IMG/VR virus record: IMGVR_UViG_3300037294_000266
Span: 202,647 to 266,646 of that record
Direction: 5' to 3' (one strand)
Length of the DNA stretch: 64,000 bases
Origin: a virus
Below, piece after piece: positions 9,934 through 18,365 of the stretch. Each line of letters starts with the position of its first letter. Within the stretch, counting starts at the first letter, position 1. A model generated the notes under the pieces. The model was not told the DNA's origin and made no database searches. It saw nothing but the letters and a program-made list of their open reading frames with translations. The translations under genes and the position numbers were made by a program.

Positions 9934-10512
9934 TTAATCGTCGATGGAGTGAGTGTGCCGGATTGAGCGCGAAGCAATTTCAGCGCGCTTATCGTGACTG
10001 CTCATGCCATGATCAACAATCTGTCCAACCACTTCGGAAACATCCTCTGCGGTGATGTACTGGCCGTCTTCGTCATCGTCATAATCAATGATGTCTTGGT
10101 CAGAAGTCATCTTCCCACCAATCATGGCTTGCACAGAATCGATCTCAGTGTAGGGATTTTGGATTCTCCCTGAAGACACTTTAATCTTACGCCCGTCCCG
10201 AAGAATCAGTGTGGCATCCATAGAATACTCGAGAGGACCGAGTATCTGCACTGCCTTCTGAAATGTTTTCCAGGTGATTTCACGTTTAGCGATGGCCCGG
10301 TTGAAGTTATTTCGCTCCTGTCCGATGTCCTTTGCTGTCTTTCTGACTCGTGATAATCGACTCTTCAGGAAGAGGGTGAGACGACGGTTCCAGCGATCCG
10401 GTCCCATGTCAACCTCAACAAGAATCAGACGAAACAATTTGGTGAGAGGGTTGTCGGCCTCCTTCACTAATTTGTCTTTCGCAATCATCATGCGTACTTG
10501 TTCTTTGCTCAT
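9934..10512 (-). CDS. Hypothetical protein (192 aa)
   Basis: Basic N-terminal two-thirds with helices (NRRLTLFLKSRLSRVRKTAK), followed by an acidic tail (YDDDEDGQYITAEDV) and a His/Ser-rich end. It is the second gene in a minus-strand run whose members are separated by 20-40 bases. The basic-then-acidic layout would suit a nucleic-acid or replication-associated protein, but no motif supports a specific role. Confidence 0.55.
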   Translation of the reverse strand: MSKEQVRMMIAKDKLVKEADNPLTKLFRLILVEVDMGPDRWNRRLTLFLKSRLSRVRKTAKDIGQERNNFNRAIAKREITWKTFQKAVQILGPLEYSMDATLILRDGRKIKVSSGRIQNPYTEIDSVQAMIGGKMTSDQDIIDYDDDEDGQYITAEDVSEVVGQIVDHGMSSHDKRAEIASRSIRHTHSIDD

Positions 10513-10530
10513 TGGTAAGTACCTGGGTGA

Positions 10531-11007
10531 TTATCGTGTACATTCTCTTGAGGCTATAATCAGCGCAAGGATGTCTTCGATAACAAAGTTACATTTCCGT
10601 TGGTAGTAAACACTGTCTGATTCATCAAGCTTCATGAATGCATCCAGTAACTTTATGATGTAATGGCGGTGTTCACGTACCCAGTCTATAGGGTGTATCA
10701 CATGATCCCCATCGCTGATGAACGTCTCGAGCACGGTGCTTCTATAGACCAATGGATTGCTCCATGGACCAGAGAAGTGTCTTGCCTCACTGACTACCAC
10801 TGACGCGTCGATAAGACGTTCAGATAGCATGTCCAAATCATCGGACACTACAGACAGTTTGACAACTCGAGCTTTGGGTATTGAGAAGTGCTTTGTTGTT
10901 AATTCATCTACATCTCCTAGTTGGTTGATAAGACTTTCATAAATAGTTTCGCCTTGGATCGGCTCCGGATGACGTCTCCACAGCCATTTAAAAAATGATT
11001 TAAGCAT
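10531..11007 (-). CDS. Hypothetical protein (158 aa)
   Basis: First gene of the minus-strand run, divergent from the gene at 11067. It starts with a basic, Trp-rich amphipathic stretch (MLKSFFKWLWRRH), then a mixed helical body. No family recognised. Confidence 0.5.
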   Translation of the reverse strand: MLKSFFKWLWRRHPEPIQGETIYESLINQLGDVDELTTKHFSIPKARVVKLSVVSDDLDMLSERLIDASVVVSEARHFSGPWSNPLVYRSTVLETFISDGDHVIHPIDWVREHRHYIIKLLDAFMKLDESDSVYYQRKCNFVIEDILALIIASRECTR

Positions 11008-11028
11008 GATGGCCCCATGTATGTTAGC

Positions 11029-11042
11029 CGATCTTATGATAA
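11029..11042 (+). promoter_or_regulatory. Possible phage promoter, TATG-type motif
   Basis: CGATCTTATGATAA lies 29 bases (from the G of TATG) before the start at 11067. Very similar words occur before the genes at 36658, 47644 and 56053. phiKZ late promoters are reported to centre on TATG. Here the role is inferred from repetition and position. Confidence 0.35.
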
Positions 11043-11066
11043 GACTAACCTTTTCGGAGAGTTCCG

Positions 11067-11597
11067 ATGTCCAGTATCATTCCACTTGATGACGACCTAA
11101 TGCCGGTCGGCGACAACGAGTTCTTGGGTGAACCGCCCATGATCATTGACGAATCGGTTGACCCGTCGGCGGTGATCAAGACCACTCAAAGCATTCGTAT
11201 CGCCATGGCTAAGAAACACTTGCAAGCAGGTATTCCTACAGTCGGTGAAGAAACACGTGATTTCCTAATGCTTCTTCGAGACCTGGATGGTGCAGCACTG
11301 ACCACCCGTAAGATCGATGTTGAAGAACGAAGCATCGGTGAGTCTGAACGTCTCGCTCAGGCACAGAACGAATTGCTACGCATGCTTAACGGCAGCAACC
11401 CATTCGTATCTATCGACCTTCCAGGCAGTCCTTCATTGATCACAGTACATCGTGAATCGACTTCAGGGCTATTGCCTAAACCGGTTCTGGTGCCAGGACT
11501 TACTGCTCAAGGGACTCAGCCGGTAGATACCGACAAGTTCCTCAATGCTATTTCCGAAGCAGAAAACGCTGCTCAGGAAGACGCCGACTCCGATTGA
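11067..11597 (+). CDS. Hypothetical protein (176 aa)
   Basis: Start supported by CGGAGAG eight bases upstream. Acidic N-terminus rich in Asp and Pro (MSSIIPLDDDLMPVGDNEFLG), a central helical segment with Glu/Gln/Arg (ERSIGESERLAQAQNELLRML), and a Pro-rich C-terminal part. The size and shape would allow a small terminase or scaffold-like role, but no sequence motif supports either. Its 3' end overlaps the convergent gene at 11573 by 25 bases. Confidence 0.5.
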   Translation: MSSIIPLDDDLMPVGDNEFLGEPPMIIDESVDPSAVIKTTQSIRIAMAKKHLQAGIPTVGEETRDFLMLLRDLDGAALTTRKIDVEERSIGESERLAQAQNELLRMLNGSNPFVSIDLPGSPSLITVHRESTSGLLPKPVLVPGLTAQGTQPVDTDKFLNAISEAENAAQEDADSD

Positions 11598-12346
11598 AGC
11601 CCTACCTCATCAGGAAGGGAATAGGTGCCAGGGAGCAGAAAGCAGAAGTCGCACACTGGGATGTGTTCCAGGTGAATGTATTCTTCCATGATCATTTCAA
11701 ACTGACCATGGCGGTCTTCTGGTTTAAACGTCCCTTCATGCTCTTCGATCACTCTCTCCCCAGGCTCTTCAACAAAGAGCCTGGGGAGTATGACGGCTAG
11801 CCCATTGAGTCGCTTAATGAGCAACGTCGAATGATGCAGCTCTAACCAACTATGAAAGTCATAGGTGATCCAACCATTGTACCGGTATTCGATGTTATCG
11901 GGAGTCATGTTGGCAGGAGAAATACTAACGGTCTTCGTGACAACGTAAGGTGGGAGGAGGTTATCCAGACAGCCTCTGATTGTTTCTGCAATTGGGCCGG
12001 GAACAACGTAAGGCCATAGATTAAGATCAATCGAAATAGAGCTCACGTCCACGCCACGGAACAGCCGTTCTTTAAGGCCTTCTATGTAGTGCATGAGGAT
12101 AGGTACAATGCCTGTCGTTACACTCTTTGAGAGGGTCTCGATATTGCGCGCTTTGTATTTCTCGAGGTAGTCAACTTGCTTGATATGTCCTCCGGTTAAC
12201 TTCTCGAAATCATCCATCTTCCGATCACGGTAATCGTGGATAGGTAGATGCTTGGAGATGTTGTCGTCCAACATGATCAACGTCCCCATGCGGGTGTCAA
12301 ACAATGCATCGACATCCAGCAAAAGATTAAACGCACTGTCGTTCAT
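11573..12346 (-). CDS. Hypothetical protein (257 aa)
   Basis: Convergent with and overlapping the preceding plus-strand gene by 25 bases. Mixed alpha/beta composition. The C-terminal third contains HLEHIPVCDFCFLLPG with a CxxC pair. No family recognised. A perfect 14-bp inverted repeat (11756-11788) sits inside its coding sequence. Confidence 0.55.
   Translation of the reverse strand: MNDSAFNLLLDVDALFDTRMGTLIMLDDNISKHLPIHDYRDRKMDDFEKLTGGHIKQVDYLEKYKARNIETLSKSVTTGIVPILMHYIEGLKERLFRGVDVSSISIDLNLWPYVVPGPIAETIRGCLDNLLPPYVVTKTVSISPANMTPDNIEYRYNGWITYDFHSWLELHHSTLLIKRLNGLAVILPRLFVEEPGERVIEEHEGTFKPEDRHGQFEMIMEEYIHLEHIPVCDFCFLLPGTYSLPDEVGLQSESASS
11756..11788. terminator. Intragenic 14-bp perfect hairpin
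   Basis: CTCCCCAGGCTCTT / AAGAGCCTGGGGAG with a five-base loop, inside the 257-aa coding sequence and about 160 bases past the end of the converging 176-aa gene. It is followed on the plus strand by TATGACGG, as in the intergenic hairpins. It may terminate plus-strand transcripts that run into the opposing gene. Confidence 0.45.
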
Positions 12347-12369
12347 AGATCACCTTAGGTATTATCAAA

Positions 12370-12385
12370 TAGATAATGTATCGTT
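12370..12385 (-). promoter_or_regulatory. Possible minus-strand promoter motif
   Basis: Read on the minus strand: AACGATACATTATCTA, about 25 bases before the start at 12346. A nearly identical word (AACAATACATTATCTA) precedes the gene starting at 63753, and a related one (AACAATACATAGTA) precedes the gene starting at 45921. Role inferred from recurrence. Confidence 0.3.
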
Positions 12386-12392
12386 GTAATAA

Positions 12393-12881
12393 TTACTGTT
12401 CGATATCTGACATTGCCAGCAGAATGAGAAACACCATCCAGTAATTTGTTTTAAGTATTCCAGTAAACGTAGACGCTGGAGCGCTGTACTGCTTGTGGTC
12501 AACAGGTACCAGAATTGCGCGACTCGGCCATGTCAATGCACCAGCCAAGTGATCGATAAACGAGTTGTAGTCTGCCTCGCTCATCGGGTTGTGAAGCATC
12601 ATGTACGTGCAGCCTGTCATGACATAATCGAACATACTGGCTTTTACTTCAGTATCTTCAATATCACGATCCACATAACGGAGCCAGAGCTTTTCCAGCT
12701 CTGGCTCCGTATGTACAGAGAACCACCGAATACGACGAAGTTCCATTAGATCTTCGCGTAGAAAGCCGTCTCTCAGACCGAGGACAGTGCATGCCGGATC
12801 GTTCAGGAAGATGTCAGTCCACTTCTTAATCGAAGTAGTCAGGCCTTCAAGAGTTTTACGATCGCTATCGGCAAAAGCCAT
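12393..12881 (-). CDS. Hypothetical protein (162 aa)
   Basis: Starts two bases after the stop of the RNA polymerase-like gene, so the two are probably translated together. Helical, with a hydrophobic C-terminus (NYWMVFLILLAMSDIEQ) that could be a membrane or packing helix. No family recognised. A 13-bp inverted repeat of the CATA/TATG type (12674-12713) lies inside the coding region. Confidence 0.5.
   Translation of the reverse strand: MAFADSDRKTLEGLTTSIKKWTDIFLNDPACTVLGLRDGFLREDLMELRRIRWFSVHTEPELEKLWLRYVDRDIEDTEVKASMFDYVMTGCTYMMLHNPMSEADYNSFIDHLAGALTWPSRAILVPVDHKQYSAPASTFTGILKTNYWMVFLILLAMSDIEQ
12674..12713. terminator. Intragenic CATA-hairpin-ATG element
   Basis: ACGGAGCCAGAGC / GCTCTGGCTCCGT, a 13-bp perfect stem with a seven-base loop, flanked by CAT(A) and ATG just like the intergenic hairpins. 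It lies in frame inside the 162-aa gene, about 170 bases past the end of the upstream minus-strand gene, so it may act as an attenuator. Confidence 0.4.
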
Positions 12882-12883
12882 GT

Positions 12884-13585
12884 TTACACCTCGTCAATAT
12901 TGTTATCAATCAACATGCCACGATAAAGGATCGAGACGGTCGATGTAGCTTGGGTAACGCCACCATGACTGGTTACGTCTTCGATACTTACTTCCCCGTG
13001 TTCTATCAGCTGACGATCGAATTCGCCTTGAGACACACGATCACCCCCACGCACTTTAATCTCTTCAATGAGAGTGTGCTCGAGACCGTGTGACAACTGA
13101 GCCTGTACTTCAGGAAATGAAATCTTAGAGCCCTTAGACTTGCCGGTTACCTGGCCAGACATTTCATCCACATGACGCGCGTCTGCTGGGATGGAGGACT
13201 TCTTGGTCAGCATCTGTGCCTGACGACGAATCGTCATGTGTAAGGACAGGTACTTTTGAGGTGTTAGAAAAACAATCCCCGTGTGAGGATCGGTCAGCCA
13301 CAGTTGTTCGAAGAACTGATGTCCGATTTTGTCAGCCACCACCATGAGGTTATCCATCGTTACCCGTGGATCCTTCAAGTTCGGTGAAACAAACGGAAGG
13401 ATTTCTTGGTTGATTAGATCATCATCATTGGCAGGACGAGCGAGCGCTCGAATGTACGTATCGAAATCAGCGTCAGACATGGCATCAAGACGTTGCTTGG
13501 TCAGGTCGGCGTTGAAGCTATCACCTGGAATAATGCCTGAAACCGAATCGACGATGAAGGCGGTGACTTGTTGACGACTGGCCAT
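12884..13585 (-). CDS. RNA polymerase beta subunit C-terminal-like protein (233 aa)
   Basis: Start chosen at ATG 13585, seven bases after GAGGAA; a longer reading overlaps the upstream gene. Residues from about 105 to the end can be laid along the C-terminal part of bacterial RpoB. [15 protein letters not shown] stands for the segment before HAR. [18 protein letters not shown].A....G..HTL.EE..V...D matches [47 protein letters not shown] matches the final SFNVLLKEIRSLGINI. phiKZ-like phages encode such split beta fragments for their own RNA polymerases. The catalytic parts must then lie in other proteins; one candidate is the 549-aa gene at 60964. Identity is low. Confidence 0.45.
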   Translation of the reverse strand: [233 protein letters not shown]

Positions 13586-13595
13586 GACAGTTTCC

Positions 13596-13880
13596 TCAAG
13601 AAGCGGCTGGAAGACCATGTTGGATGATGGTTGGAAGAACCAGGTTTTTAAAGTGGCGCAACCAATCACGTGGTTCAATATCGTCTACCAGACAAGTGCG
13701 GGCAGAGATGGTTGAAGCGTGAAGCGCGGCTAACTGAGTGCGCCAGTAGCGATTGAGATCACTGATCTCATCTTTCTCATTGGCAGCCTTCGATTGGAAG
13801 TTACGCGTGAACCGAGTAGCAGCACTCGGGTTTTCCATGGCGATCATATCAACCACGGCAGTGACTATATTGTTAGTCAT
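13596..13880 (-). CDS. Small hypothetical protein (94 aa)
   Basis: Preceded on the minus strand by GGGAGGACC, a good ribosome binding site, and ending ten bases before the start of the polymerase-like gene. Basic N-terminal half and helical throughout. Its tight placement suggests co-expression with the polymerase-like protein. No family recognised. Confidence 0.5.
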   Translation of the reverse strand: MTNNIVTAVVDMIAMENPSAATRFTRNFQSKAANEKDEISDLNRYWRTQLAALHASTISARTCLVDDIEPRDWLRHFKNLVLPTIIQHGLPAAS

Positions 13881-13945
13881 GGGAGGTCCTCCCGTTTGAG
13901 TTAAGGAATGAGAGCTGACATGGAGTCACATCAGCCCTCAGATAA

Positions 13946-15505
13946 TTAGACTGCTTTAGCAGCCTGACGTTCAGCAATTGCTTTAATGAGATCTGCAGCG
14001 ATTACTGGTTTAGCAGCAGTACCAGCAGATGCTTCCGAGGCAGTGGCGATTGCAGCCGTTGCCTTAGCCTTAGCTTTAACAGCAGCGTCATACCAGTACG
14101 GACGATACGTACCCGCGCGCATGTTCAGCAGATCCATCGTGGACAGGAAAGGAATATCTGCGTAGACACCCTTCTCTTCCAGAGGCAGCCAGAAACCGCG
14201 TGTATCAAGCAGTAGTTCCCAGTCGTACCCTTTCTCTAACAGATCGGTGTAAAGCTCTTTAGGGTCGCACAGGAGGCCTGCTGGGAGCTCATGCCACAGA
14301 TTGCCCATCATGCAGAGTTCTGCGGTGACGTTCATGGCTCGTTTAAGGCGAGAATCTACCTCAAGCAACGTCCGGATTGATTTACGGGTCAGGTTGACTG
14401 ACGGGTGTAGGTCAAGGCGGAAGTTTGGTTTGCCCTTAGCCTTGTTACCGTCCTTGTCCGAGATACCGAAGTAGTCGAAACCTTTGCAGTAAACGAATTC
14501 AGTCAGTTCTGGCTTAAGGCCTTCAGATTGAGACACCACCACTTCAAACGGAACACCTGATGGACCTGACTTACCGCGCAGGTTAACCATGGTAATGCAG
14601 ATGAGGTCGGTATCGCCTTTCAGATCGTCTTCGTCGCTACGTGGGAACTCAGGAAGCTTATCGCCATCGAGCATCGGGGATAGCGAGACACAGTACCAGC
14701 AATTCGCTGTAAGGAAGCTGAAGTTCTCAGGTACCTTCTTAAGCTTCAGGTCGCCCTTAAGGAACTTAAGACGCTTGACGTTCGGCTTGTACATGTCCAA
14801 CTGGTATTCTTGACCAACGTGAGCGGTCATGAGAAGATGAAGACCCGAACCGCTGGTCACACCCGTTACCTGATCGATCAACTGGCTCTTAGCACCAGCG
14901 CCTTTCATGGCAACCATGTTCAATTCTTTACCACCAACCTGACCTTTCTCGTACATGTCCATAACACCTTCAGTCTGAAGACCGGAAAGGCTGTCAAGGA
15001 ATGCCAGAGTAGGGCTAGGGATCTTCACGAGCTCTTTAGACGTCTCATCGACGAATGGCGTGGTGATCATGATGCTTTTGTCAGCACGTCGCGCAGCGGC
15101 GTACTCACGCATCACTGTCCACCACTCGTTACCAGTATAGGTAGACGCATCGGTGAACAGTAGACGGCCGGCGTCGATCAGGTTGTTGCCAAATAGCTCA
15201 GGGAACTGACTGAACACGTTCTGAATACGACCTGGTGACAACGTATTCTCTGAGTCATGTGCCATCATAATGGCCAACGATACTCGGTTCATTACCGAAC
15301 CCAACTGAAACAGAGAGATAACGGTTTTAAACATGTTAGGCAGACCAGCTACCCCAGTGAAGTGGTTAAGACCACCACACAAGATCGACTCGCCATATTT
15401 GCCTTTGTAATACTTGCCGGTCTGGATATCAAAGAGAGCACCGATGTTCCACATTGGGCGAAGTGACGGTGCCTGCTTGAATATTGCAAATGGGTTGCTA
15501 GACAT
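13946..15505 (-). CDS. UvsX/RecA-like recombinase ATPase (519 aa)
   Basis: P-loop ATPase of the RecA family. A UvsX-style Walker A, GLPNMFKT, is at residues 54-61 (compare the GPSKSFKS type in T4 UvsX). A Walker B-like strand LAFLDSLSGL follows, then a GLHLLMTAHVGQ segment where RecA proteins carry their nucleotide-sensing motif. The C-terminal 50 residues are Ala/Lys-rich and probably flexible. RecA-like proteins coat single-stranded DNA and drive strand exchange in phage recombination and replication. phiKZ-like phages carry a comparable gene near their RNase H and polymerase subunits. A replicative-helicase-type ATPase is a less likely alternative. Confidence 0.7.
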   Translation of the reverse strand: MSSNPFAIFKQAPSLRPMWNIGALFDIQTGKYYKGKYGESILCGGLNHFTGVAGLPNMFKTVISLFQLGSVMNRVSLAIMMAHDSENTLSPGRIQNVFSQFPELFGNNLIDAGRLLFTDASTYTGNEWWTVMREYAAARRADKSIMITTPFVDETSKELVKIPSPTLAFLDSLSGLQTEGVMDMYEKGQVGGKELNMVAMKGAGAKSQLIDQVTGVTSGSGLHLLMTAHVGQEYQLDMYKPNVKRLKFLKGDLKLKKVPENFSFLTANCWYCVSLSPMLDGDKLPEFPRSDEDDLKGDTDLICITMVNLRGKSGPSGVPFEVVVSQSEGLKPELTEFVYCKGFDYFGISDKDGNKAKGKPNFRLDLHPSVNLTRKSIRTLLEVDSRLKRAMNVTAELCMMGNLWHELPAGLLCDPKELYTDLLEKGYDWELLLDTRGFWLPLEEKGVYADIPFLSTMDLLNMRAGTYRPYWYDAAVKAKAKATAAIATASEASAGTAAKPVIAADLIKAIAERQAAKAV

Positions 15506-15587
15506 GGTGTCGTTATTCCAATGGTTGAGTAGCAGTTATTGCGCAAACGATATGAAAAATTACTTTCTTTTAACACGGAGTCATTAG

Positions 15588-16418
15588 ATGAGCATCGACC
15601 TTTCCAGCAGCTTTGACACAGTCTCTTTTGAAGAACTGGAAAAGCTTGCACATGTGATTTCCATGGAGTCTGGTGTGCAGACCAGTCTGGCATTCGACCC
15701 TAAGCGTCGGTTTGACCAGTTCTTCACTCGCGCCAGTATCTTTTTCAAGAGCATTCAGATCCCTGTCTTGAATTCCATTAAGCTCATGTCCAATGACATG
15801 AACACCTTGGTATCACGAGTAGGTTTCGTGAACGCTACAGGTAAGGACGTCATCGTTCCTGAAGGCTTCATTGGCCAATGGCTGCCGTACAGTGCATCAC
15901 TTAAAGAGCAGATGAACAAAGCCAGCAAGGTTGAGTTCATGGTGCGTGCATTGAATGACACCCTCGGTCGTCTTCTTAATGACCCTGACCAGCTCAAGTC
16001 GCTTTCAGGCGTTGGCCATACTGGTCCTAGCTCACTCGGTCTTGATGAAGGCATGCGCGCCATTGCTTCCACTTACTTCGACGGTAAGAGCAATCACATC
16101 AACCGTTCATTCGGTTCTGTGATCGAACGTGCTGCCGACATCCCTGCTGTACACAACAACATTAACGATGCCACGGCAATGGACAAAGCCCATCCTGCTA
16201 AGAAAGCGTTGGTTGCAGTTGAACGTACCATGCAGTTGGCTGACAGTCTCATTCCGTATGTCTCAGGCGAGACAGGCGTGTCTAAGGCAGTCATGCAGGA
16301 ATTGATCGATCTGACTCTCCAGATCGCTCGTGAAATGGAAGCCTACGGCGTCCTGCTGTTCCGCATTCGTCAGTTTTCAGAAGCGCTTAAAGACAGCGTT
16401 AAAGAACTGAAAAAATAA
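15588..16418 (+). CDS. Hypothetical protein (276 aa)
   Basis: Divergent from the RecA-like gene, with CACGGAG nine bases before the start. Almost entirely helical, with long amphipathic stretches. No motif recognised. A role as an internal head or structural protein is possible but unsupported. An AACGATATG word about 40 bases upstream resembles the TATG motifs found before other plus-strand genes. Confidence 0.55.
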   Translation: MSIDLSSSFDTVSFEELEKLAHVISMESGVQTSLAFDPKRRFDQFFTRASIFFKSIQIPVLNSIKLMSNDMNTLVSRVGFVNATGKDVIVPEGFIGQWLPYSASLKEQMNKASKVEFMVRALNDTLGRLLNDPDQLKSLSGVGHTGPSSLGLDEGMRAIASTYFDGKSNHINRSFGSVIERAADIPAVHNNINDATAMDKAHPAKKALVAVERTMQLADSLIPYVSGETGVSKAVMQELIDLTLQIAREMEAYGVLLFRIRQFSEALKDSVKELKK

Positions 16419-16435
16419 GATGGCAGCATAAAATC

Positions 16436-16462
16436 GATGGGAGGGCACAAGTCCCTCCCATC
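16436..16462. terminator. 10-bp hairpin between convergent genes
   Basis: GATGGGAGGG / CCCTCCCATC with a seven-base loop, followed by TATGCCG. It lies between the ends of the 276-aa gene (plus) and the 126-aa gene (minus), so it can close both units. Confidence 0.6.
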
Positions 16463-16471
16463 TATGCCGCA

Positions 16472-16852
16472 TTATGCAAGTTGCTCGTGGTACTGGGTTT
16501 GGCGTAAGACCCGTTCCACGTCACGCAGCATTGTTTCACGGTCGATGTATCGAAGCCAACGAGGCATCTTTCCGTAGACAAGTTCAACCGCTTGTTTATA
16601 GTCACCATCTTCACAACACTTAACAACCTGATCAACCATTTTGTCTTTCCAGAGAACTGGGCAGACCATGGCTGGGAATGAAAGTGAGTTAGGATTGTTC
16701 ACCAGGTAAAACAACCTGTTGAATTCCGTGAGGATGGAGTCAGAGGGGTTGTAGTTCCGTATAAGCCGGAAGTAGAGGCTAGCCACGAACAACGTCCGTT
16801 TGAACGTAGCCCAGAACCCGTGTGATTGATTAATCGCAACAGACCGGTACAT
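16472..16852 (-). CDS. Hypothetical protein (126 aa)
   Basis: Basic, aromatic-rich small protein with the segment TFKRTLFVASLYFRLIRNYNP, then a helical C-terminal half containing two cysteines in succession (VVKCCEDGD). It follows the RNase H gene by ten bases and is likely cotranscribed. No family recognised. Confidence 0.5.
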   Translation of the reverse strand: MYRSVAINQSHGFWATFKRTLFVASLYFRLIRNYNPSDSILTEFNRLFYLVNNPNSLSFPAMVCPVLWKDKMVDQVVKCCEDGDYKQAVELVYGKMPRWLRYIDRETMLRDVERVLRQTQYHEQLA

Positions 16853-16862
16853 AAATGTCCCT

Positions 16863-18365
16863 TCAGTTCACGAGCTTGAAGTTGCCGAACGGACTGGCCC
16901 ATATCCCAACGTCTTCACCCACCTCTATCACAGTCGCATAGCGAATGACAGAAGACGATTCACGCCAGGTAATGACCACCACTCGCTTTACATCTTCAGC
17001 GAGAGCCGACAGCGCGTTTCTACCAATGATGTCAGAACCCACAATCAATCTGACTTTCGTCTTCTCAACTGGGACTTCTTCCATCGCCCTGAGTTCCCGT
17101 GCGAACGAGGTATTGTAGTTCACGCTCACGTCGAGGTGTTTAACCGCGTTCGTGACGTCCTTACGGAGCTTGCGTGATGCGATACCTTTCTTCTCGACGG
17201 TCTCATAGAGTAGGTCAGTAAGATCGGTTATAATAACCGACTTGTCCTGAGCAATATACATGTCCAGCGTTTCAGACATATTCTCCAAGTGATCGACGTT
17301 ATAGAAGTACAATCCTGTCGGCGTGGCGTGGTGAATCAGTGGCATCCGCTTGTCTGTCTGCAGACTCTGATTGGCCTTATTTCCCCGGAATACATTCAGG
17401 CCGAAACGCATGATGTCTTCAGTGGCTTTGGCATTCGTGATATTGCGCATGGCGCCTACATACAGACTGCCGACCTGCATCTTGTCGAGAGCGATGAAGT
17501 GATCACGAATCTTCTCAAGTACGTCAATAGGCGACTTGAGATAGAGTACTGCGTTGGAACTGTCAGACTGTGGCTTGGAGACGTCTTCGTCGTCGCCGTG
17601 CTGTCCTGTCCAATATACATGCCGACCGTCTTTAGACATCCGACGATCTGCTGCAATTGAACTGAAATACCACTTTGGCTGATCAAGGATGCGGTTGTAG
17701 TTCGGTGCAGACTTCCAATAACCCTCTGGCTTGTCTTCAAACTTGTAGGTGAGGTCGTAGCCACTCAGCCCAATGCAATTGCCCTTACCTGCCCATTGGT
17801 CAGCCATCTCGTTGCCATGGTGACCATTATGGCCTTTGATCCACGCAAGCTTGACTTCGCTCTTTGCAGTAGCGAGATCGTTGAGCAGTGCATCAACAGC
17901 CAACCAATCTTTCTTGTTCGATACTTCAGTTCCATTGCGGGTCATCCAGCCATTCTGCTTCCAGCGGGGAATGTACTGATTGATGCCCTTGACTACATAT
18001 TCCGAATCGGAATAAATCAGCGTGTGGTTCAACCCTTTCTCAAGGGCATAGGTCAACGCTTCCTTTGCAGCCAACAGTTCCGTGTGGTTATTGCTATTAG
18101 CATTGGGAACACCACCGAAACTGTCTACGTAATTCAAGATGCTGACAGCGTTCGTCTCATCCTTTGTATCCGAATAGCCTTCTGCAGTCGGTGTCGAGTT
18201 TGGAACACCGCTGCCCTTGGCTTTGTCTGGCATAGGACCTGGCGTAAACACGTAACCGTGTACACCCCAACCACCTGCCCGCTCACTGCTGTAGTAACCA
18301 CCATCGGCGTAAAGAATACCGTTATAGGTGATAGCACTTATTGTATCGTTAGAGTCAGACATCAT
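16863..18365 (-). CDS. RNase HI domain protein with large C-terminal extension (500 aa)
   Basis: Residues 14-195 form an RNase HI domain. The catalytic carboxylates are visible: Asp21 in LYADGG, Glu96 in HTELLAAKEAL, Asp120 in YSDSEYVVKG and Asp189 in GNEMADQWAGKG, with His182/183 nearby. The loop between the first two catalytic residues is enlarged by about 40 residues. RNase H removes RNA from RNA-DNA hybrids during phage replication. Residues 200-500 match nothing recognised and triple the usual size of about 155 aa. The start overlaps the end of the lipoprotein gene by four bases, so translation is probably coupled. phiKZ-like phages also encode an RNase H in this gene neighbourhood. Confidence 0.8.
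   Translation of the reverse strand: MMSDSNDTISAITYNGILYADGGYYSSERAGGWGVHGYVFTPGPMPDKAKGSGVPNSTPTAEGYSDTKDETNAVSILNYVDSFGGVPNANSNNHTELLAAKEALTYALEKGLNHTLIYSDSEYVVKGINQYIPRWKQNGWMTRNGTEVSNKKDWLAVDALLNDLATAKSEVKLAWIKGHNGHHGNEMADQWAGKGNCIGLSGYDLTYKFEDKPEGYWKSAPNYNRILDQPKWYFSSIAADRRMSKDGRHVYWTGQHGDDEDVSKPQSDSSNAVLYLKSPIDVLEKIRDHFIALDKMQVGSLYVGAMRNITNAKATEDIMRFGLNVFRGNKANQSLQTDKRMPLIHHATPTGLYFYNVDHLENMSETLDMYIAQDKSVIITDLTDLLYETVEKKGIASRKLRKDVTNAVKHLDVSVNYNTSFARELRAMEEVPVEKTKVRLIVGSDIIGRNALSALAEDVKRVVVITWRESSSVIRYATVIEVGEDVGIWASPFGNFKLVN

Noticed and set aside
13906-13938. Imperfect inverted repeat GAGAGCTGAC...CAGCCCTC after the RecA-like gene
   Set aside because: Several mismatches in the stem and no T-run; too weak to call a terminator.
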